Source: Nocardioides sp. S5 | Lineage (GTDB): Bacteria > Actinomycetota > Actinomycetes > Propionibacteriales > Nocardioidaceae | DNA length: 64,000 nucleotides | Direction of reading: 5' to 3' | Assembly (NCBI RefSeq): GCF_017310035.1 | Contig: NZ_CP022296.1 | Coordinates: 1,488,001-1,552,000 of the forward strand | In this document: one piece after another, positions 60,171 to 64,000 of the stretch | Position numbering within the stretch: the stretch's first letter is position 1 | How the letters are laid out: every line of letters begins with the position of its first letter | Notes under the pieces: generated by a model | Told to the model about the DNA's origin: nothing | Database searches by the model: none | Seen by the model: only the letters and a program-made list of their open reading frames with translations | Program-made: the position numbers and the translations under genes

Positions 60171-60614
60171 ATGCCGGTCTGGGAGTGGGTGCTCGACCTC
60201 GTCGGGCTCGTCCTTCTCCTTGCGCTGCTCTACGGCATCTCACTGATCGTGCGGCGGCGCCTGCTCGCGCGCCACGGCGGCACCTTCGAGCTCAGCTACC
60301 GCGTGCGCACCGAGCGCCCCGGTCGGGGCTGGCTCCTCGGCATCGGGCGCTACTCCGGCCAGTCGCTGGAGTGGTTCCGGATCTTCTCGCTCTCGCCCCG
60401 CCCCAAGCGGGTCTGGGCCCGCGACCTCCTGGACTACTCCGGTCGGCGCTCGCCGGAGGGGCCCGAGGAGGTGTCGCTCTACGACGGGCACCTGGTGGCC
60501 TCGTGCCACTACGACGGAGAACCGCTGGAGATCGCCATGAGCGAGGCCTCGCTCACCGGCTTCCAGTCGTGGCTGGAGTCCGGGCCGCCCGGCACCGACT
60601 GGAACCGTCGCTGA
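60171..60614 (+). CDS. DUF2550-family membrane protein
   Basis: A 147-residue protein with one N-terminal transmembrane helix (about 8-30, VLDLVGLVLLLALLYGISLIV) and a compact cytoplasmic or extracellular domain, with LSYRVRTERPGRGWLLGIGRYSGQSLEWFRIFSLSPRPKRVW and FQSWLES. DUF2550 proteins sit directly after atpC in mycobacteria too (Rv1312); their function is unknown. GGGAGG precedes ATG 60171; a GTG at 60165 is an alternative. It converges with the LacI regulator. Confidence 0.8.
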   Translation: MPVWEWVLDLVGLVLLLALLYGISLIVRRRLLARHGGTFELSYRVRTERPGRGWLLGIGRYSGQSLEWFRIFSLSPRPKRVWARDLLDYSGRRSPEGPEEVSLYDGHLVASCHYDGEPLEIAMSEASLTGFQSWLESGPPGTDWNRR

Positions 60615-60638
60615 CCCGACCCCTCTTCCGGTCCGGGC

Positions 60639-61610
60639 TCAGGCAGGTCCGGTCGAGTCGCCGACCCGCAGCGCGACCGGGAGCAGCACGTCGGTGACGC
60701 TCACGCCCGCGATGCGACCCAGCACGGCCTCGGCCGTCGCGCGTCCCTTGTCGGCCAACGGCTGCACGACGGTGGTCAGCTCCAGGTCGAGCCACGGGGT
60801 GGCCACCCCGTCGAACCCCGCCACGCTCAGGTCCTCGGGCACCCGGAGGCCGCGACGGCGCGCCTCGAGGACCACGCCGGCGGCCTGCACGTCGCTCTGG
60901 CACACGATCGCGGTCACCGGACCGCGGTCGTCGAGGTGGTGGGCGACGAGGGACTGGGCGGCGGCGACGTCGCTCTCGCACGCCCCCAGGACCCGGGCGT
61001 CCGGGAAGACGTCGCGCAGCCCGGCCTCGCGCTCGCGCTGCGGGTGGGAGGCCGCCAGCGTCACCGTGGCGACGTCACGGTGGCCCAGCGCGTGCAGGTG
61101 CTCCGCGAGCGCGCCCGATCCGACGCGGTGCTCGATGTCGATGTAGGTCGAGCCGGGCCACTCGGGTCCCTCCACCACGACCAGCGGCACGTCGCGGGCC
61201 ACCAGGTCGGCGTACGCCGCCCACGTCTCACGCCCGCAGATGTCGTAGATGACGGCGTCCAGGGGGAGTCGCGCGTGCTCGTCGTCGTCGCTCATCAGCA
61301 GCAGTCCGAGCCCGGCCGCGCCGAGGACCTCCGACACCGCGTCGAGCATCGCCAGGGCGGCGGGGTCGCGGAAGGCCGTGCTCAGCTGGCCGACGGCGAT
61401 GCCGACGACGCCGCTGCGGCCCTGGCGCAGGTTGCGGGCGAGCGGGTTCGGGCCGGAGTAGCCGAGCTCGGCGGCGGCCGCGAGCACCCGCTCGCGTGTC
61501 GTGGCCGAGACCGGCTTGTTGCCCGAGAAGGCGAGGGAGGCGGTCGAGAGCGAGACCCCGGCGGAGGCGGCGACGTCGGCCAGGGTGGGGGCGCGGGTTG
61601 GACCGGACAC
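60639..61610 (-). CDS. LacI-family transcriptional repressor
   Basis: A 323-residue regulator. The N-terminal HTH is APTLADVAASAGVSLSTASLAFSGNKPVSATTRERVLAAAAELGYSGPN. The periplasmic-binding-like ligand domain follows, with YVFSDVQAAG-like blocks such as VTAIVCQSDVQAAGVVLEARRRGLRVPEDLSVAGFDG. It faces a divergent MFS transporter with paired palindromic operators in between, and probably represses it and itself. The ligand is unknown, presumably a small sugar or nucleoside substrate of that transporter. GTG 61610 has a leaderless-type TAGCCT upstream. Confidence 0.88.
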   Translation of the reverse strand: MSGPTRAPTLADVAASAGVSLSTASLAFSGNKPVSATTRERVLAAAAELGYSGPNPLARNLRQGRSGVVGIAVGQLSTAFRDPAALAMLDAVSEVLGAAGLGLLLMSDDDEHARLPLDAVIYDICGRETWAAYADLVARDVPLVVVEGPEWPGSTYIDIEHRVGSGALAEHLHALGHRDVATVTLAASHPQREREAGLRDVFPDARVLGACESDVAAAQSLVAHHLDDRGPVTAIVCQSDVQAAGVVLEARRRGLRVPEDLSVAGFDGVATPWLDLELTTVVQPLADKGRATAEAVLGRIAGVSVTDVLLPVALRVGDSTGPA

Positions 61611-61625
61611 GGGGGAGAGGCTAGC

Positions 61626-61653
61626 ATCGAATCGATTCGATCGAAACGATTCG
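61626..61653. promoter_or_regulatory. Paired LacI-type operators in the regulator-transporter intergenic region
   Basis: A perfect 16-bp palindrome (ATCGAATC/GATTCGAT, 61626-61641) has its 12-bp core (CGAATCGATTCG) repeated 14 bases on as CGAAACGATTCG, with one change. The palindrome lies in the spacer of the predicted regulator promoter (TAGCCT at 61618-61623 on the minus strand). Confidence 0.7.
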
Positions 61654-61690
61654 CCGTACGCCGCCAGCGTCCGCGCGCCGAGGAGCTCCT

Positions 61691-62863
61691 GTGCCCACCC
61701 TGACCGCTGCCCGCAATGCTGTCGGCCTGACGTTCTTCCTCAACGGGCTGGTCTTCGCCAGCTGGGTCTCCCGGATCCCCGAGGTGCGGTCGAGCTTCGG
61801 GCTGACCAACGGCCAGCTCGGGCTGGTGCTGCTCTCGATCGCCATGGGCTCCCTGCTGGCGCTGCCCACGACCGGCGCGGTCATCACCCGCTGGGGGACC
61901 GTCCAGGTCGTCCGGGTGGGTGCCGCGGCAGCGACCGTCGGCATGCTGGCCGCCGCGCTCGGGCTGGGCAACCTGCTGTGGGTGACCGTCGCCGGGCTCT
62001 TCGTGTACGGCCTGGGCATCGGCGTGTGGGACGTGGCGATGAACGTCGAGGGCGCCGAGGTCGAGCGCGGCCTGCGCCGCACGATCATGCCGCGCTTCCA
62101 CGCCGGCTTCAGCGGCGGCACCGTGGTGGGCGCGCTCCTGGGCGTGCTGCTCATCGAGCTCGGCGTGCCGGCGGTGGCGCACCTCGTCGGCATCGTGCTC
62201 CTGTCCGTCGTCCTGGTGTGGCGCTCGTCGCCGGCCTTCCTGCCGGTGGTCGAGACGCCCGAGGAGCACCGGACCTCCGCGGCCCGTGCCTGGCTCGAGC
62301 CGCGCACGCTCCTCATCGGCGTGATGGTGCTGGCGCTCGCGATGACCGAGGGCACCGCCAACGACTGGCTCGCGGTCGCCCTGGTCGACGGGCACGACGT
62401 GTCGCACTCGGTGGGCGTCGGCGGCTTCGCCGTCTTCGTGCTGGCCATGACGGCCGGTCGCATTGCCGGCACCGGGCTCATCGACCGGTTCGGTCGGGTC
62501 GCGGTGCTGTGGAGCACGATGGCGCTGGCCGGTGCGGGGGTGCTGCTCATCGTGCTGGCCGAGCAGCCCGCCCTGGTGGTGACCGGCATCGTGCTCTGGG
62601 GCGTGGGTGCCTCGCTCGGCTTCCCGGTCGGCATGAGCGCCGCCGCCGACGACCCGCGCCACGCTGCCGCGCGCGTCAGCGTGGTGTCGACGATCGGCTA
62701 CGCCGCGTTCCTCGCCGGCCCGCCCCTGCTGGGCTTCGTCGGCGACGAGGTCGGCACCCTCAAGGCGCTGCTGGTGGTGGCCGTCCTGCTGATGCCGGCG
62801 GCGCTGGTGGTCCCCGCGGCGCGCGAGGGTCGCGACGACCGCGAGACCAGCCCGGTCGGCTAG
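61691..62863 (+). CDS. MFS transporter
   Basis: A 390-residue transporter with about 12 transmembrane helices. The N-terminal GLTFFLNGLVFASWVSRIPEVRSSFGL, the cytoplasmic loop and the second-half start (LIGVMVLALAMTEGTANDWLAVAL) follow MFS layout, resembling the sugar- and nucleoside-type MFS of actinobacteria. Substrate unknown. The start is GTG 61691 with GAGGAG upstream. It is probably repressed by the divergent LacI protein through the palindromes at 61626-61653. Its stop overlaps that of the pduO gene by two bases (CTAG). Confidence 0.85.
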   Translation: MPTLTAARNAVGLTFFLNGLVFASWVSRIPEVRSSFGLTNGQLGLVLLSIAMGSLLALPTTGAVITRWGTVQVVRVGAAAATVGMLAAALGLGNLLWVTVAGLFVYGLGIGVWDVAMNVEGAEVERGLRRTIMPRFHAGFSGGTVVGALLGVLLIELGVPAVAHLVGIVLLSVVLVWRSSPAFLPVVETPEEHRTSAARAWLEPRTLLIGVMVLALAMTEGTANDWLAVALVDGHDVSHSVGVGGFAVFVLAMTAGRIAGTGLIDRFGRVAVLWSTMALAGAGVLLIVLAEQPALVVTGIVLWGVGASLGFPVGMSAAADDPRHAAARVSVVSTIGYAAFLAGPPLLGFVGDEVGTLKALLVVAVLLMPAALVVPAAREGRDDRETSPVG

Positions 62864-63438
62864 CTCGAGCGCTCCCCGCCCGGCACCCACAGCACGTCGC
62901 CGTTCTCGCGGTTGGCGTGGCGGGCGAGGATGAACAGCAGGTCCGAGAGCCGGTTGAGGTAGGTGATCGACAGCGGGTTCATCGTCTCCTCGTGCTCGTC
63001 CCACGCCGCCCAGCCGGCCCGCTCCGCGCGGCGTACGACGGTGCGCGCCACGTGCAGGTGCGCTGCCGCGGTCGTGCCGCCGTTGAGGATGAAGGAGCGC
63101 AGCGCCGGCAGCGACTCGTTGTAGTGGTCGCACCACTGCTCGAGGCGGTCGACGTAGTCCTGCTCGATGCGCAGGGGCGGGTACTCCGGGTCGGGCACCA
63201 CGGGGGTGCAGAGGTCGGCGCCGACGTCGAAGAGGTCGTTCTGCACGTGGGTGAGCACCGCGACGACGTCCTCGTCGAGGCCCCCGTGCGCCAGCGCGAC
63301 GCCGATGTGGGCGTTGCCCTCGTCGACGCAGGCGTACGCCTCGAGGCGCAGGTCGGTCTTCGAGGTCTCGCTCATGTCGCCGAGCCGGGTGCGTCCGGCG
63401 TCGCCGGTGCGGGTGTAGATGCGCGTCAGGTTGACCAT
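62860..63438 (-). CDS. Cob(I)yrinic acid a,c-diamide adenosyltransferase, PduO type
   Basis: A 192-residue ATP:cob(I)alamin adenosyltransferase. The N-terminal LTRIYTRTGDAGRTRLGDMSETSKTDLRLEAYACVDEGNAHIGVAL holds the ATP-binding Thr/Arg residues. FILNGGTTAAAHLHVARTVVRRAERA and YLNRLSDLLFILARHAN complete the trimeric helical fold. It makes coenzyme B12 from cobalamin. ATG 63438 gives the natural start. It is convergent with the MFS gene and divergent from the STAS gene. No other cobalamin genes are visible here. Confidence 0.93.
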   Translation of the reverse strand: MVNLTRIYTRTGDAGRTRLGDMSETSKTDLRLEAYACVDEGNAHIGVALAHGGLDEDVVAVLTHVQNDLFDVGADLCTPVVPDPEYPPLRIEQDYVDRLEQWCDHYNESLPALRSFILNGGTTAAAHLHVARTVVRRAERAGWAAWDEHEETMNPLSITYLNRLSDLLFILARHANRENGDVLWVPGGERSS

Positions 63439-63593
63439 GTCCGGGAGCCTACTGCCGCGCCCGCCAGGAGCGCGCCCGGCGGTGACTCGCCGAAAAAGGT
63501 GAAGCATGGACGCAACCGGGCGGGGTACAACTACGTCTGTAGGAGTGACACTGGTCACGCAGCGGCGTCGGGGGACGTCGAGAGGAGCACCCG

Positions 63594-63902
63594 ATGGAGA
63601 TCACCTGGGACGGGTCCACGCTGGTGCTGCACGGAGCCTTCGACGTCCGCAGCACCGGTGAGGTGCGCAACGCGATCTACGCCTGCCTCGAGTCCGGCGA
63701 CTACGACGTCGTCGTCGACATGAGCGACGTGACCACGATCGACGCCACCGCGCTCCGGCTCCTCGCCGTGGCCACCCGTCACGCCTGGCTCTCCGGGCAC
63801 CACCTGACGGTCCGCAACCCCGGACCGACCGTGCGGCGGATGGCCCACCTGACCCGGCTGGCGCATGCGATCGAGGTCGAGCGCGTCGCTGCCACGGCCT
63901 GA
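63594..63902 (+). CDS. STAS-domain protein (anti-sigma antagonist type)
   Basis: A 102-residue single STAS domain. The central strand and switch region read DYDVVVDMSDVTTIDATALRLLAVATRHAW. The phosphorylatable Ser/Thr of RsbV-type antagonists corresponds to Thr in DATAL. Such proteins oppose RsbW-like anti-sigma factors by partner switching; whether this one works on RsbW at 20.8 kb is unknown. The ribosome site AGAGGAG lies ten bases before ATG 63594. It is divergent from pduO with 155 bases between. Confidence 0.85.
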   Translation: MEITWDGSTLVLHGAFDVRSTGEVRNAIYACLESGDYDVVVDMSDVTTIDATALRLLAVATRHAWLSGHHLTVRNPGPTVRRMAHLTRLAHAIEVERVAATA

Positions 63903-63965
63903 GGCCGGGGCGGTCTGAGGCATCCGTCACACGCCCAACCGGTGACTGACGGGTAACCGGAGTCC

Positions 63966-63971
63966 TAACCT
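63966..63971 (+). promoter_or_regulatory. -10 element of a leaderless promoter for the last, truncated gene
   Basis: TAACCT precedes the ATG at 63978 by exactly six bases. A GTGACT/TGACTG -35-like element lies 17-18 bases upstream (63942-63948). Confidence 0.5.
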
Positions 63972-63977
63972 GACGCC

Positions 63978-64000
63978 ATGACCGAATCGGAGCGTCCGGC
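63978..64000 (+). CDS. Start of a gene truncated by the window edge
   Basis: An ATG begins a frame reading MTESERP at the right edge. The leaderless promoter pattern before it supports a real start. Nothing can be said about the product. Confidence 0.5.

Overview
This window is a stretch of high-GC chromosome from an actinomycete. Gene content and order point to a Nocardioides-like member of the Propionibacteriales, an inference made without any database search. The pointers are WhiB1 beside a PdtaS-type kinase, a SigR/RsrA pair with a 24-codon bL37 gene behind it, a fused Kgd, an F420-type (Ddn-like) reductase, nickel superoxide dismutase and many GTG starts. Two blocks follow the order remembered from Mycobacterium tuberculosis: rsgA-aroA-SRAP-sigH-rshA-pdtaS-whiB1, and argS-lysA-hom-thrC-thrB-rho-rpmE-prfA-prmC-sua5-wecA-atp-DUF2550-pduO. 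No phage, insertion sequence, CRISPR array or rRNA was seen. No gene-free stretch exceeds about 200 bases.

Layout. 1-8.1 kb: a two-component system, a CBS protein with an FKBP isomerase, hisN, rsgA-aroA, a DoxX protein, and a sigma factor fused to a membrane-bound extracellular tail. 8.2-19.9 kb: a degenerate GGDEF-like protein, SRAP, a hydrolase, sigR-rsrA, bL37, a second ECF sigma operon, an IlvG-like enzyme, pdtaS and whiB1. 19.9-31.5 kb: rsbW-sigF, the nickel SOD gene and its maturation protease, malic enzyme, an Eis-like acetyltransferase, oxidoreductases, and a TetR-controlled reductase/desaturase pair with clear operators. 31.5-39.6 kb: DUF6104, kgd, an LCP operon, a large secreted protein and tRNA-Arg(CCG).

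39.6-60.1 kb is the housekeeping core. argS is followed by the lysine and threonine genes, then rho, rpmE, prfA, prmC, sua5, a WecA-type transferase and the full ATP synthase operon, closed by a strong hairpin. 60.1-64 kb holds DUF2550, a LacI/MFS divergent pair with paired operators, PduO-type adenosyltransferase, a STAS protein and the first bases of another gene.

The most unusual observation is the Rho protein at the canonical rho locus. Its RNA-binding domain and overall ATPase fold are recognisable. However, three residues that Rho needs for ATP hydrolysis (Walker A lysine, catalytic glutamate, arginine finger) all read alanine, the Q-loop is altered and the C-terminus is short. It looks like a Rho that has kept its genomic place but lost catalysis. 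Other points of interest are the sigma/anti-sigma/extracellular fusion, the desaturase operators, a SigR autoregulatory promoter inside the upstream gene, and recurrent leaderless promoters.
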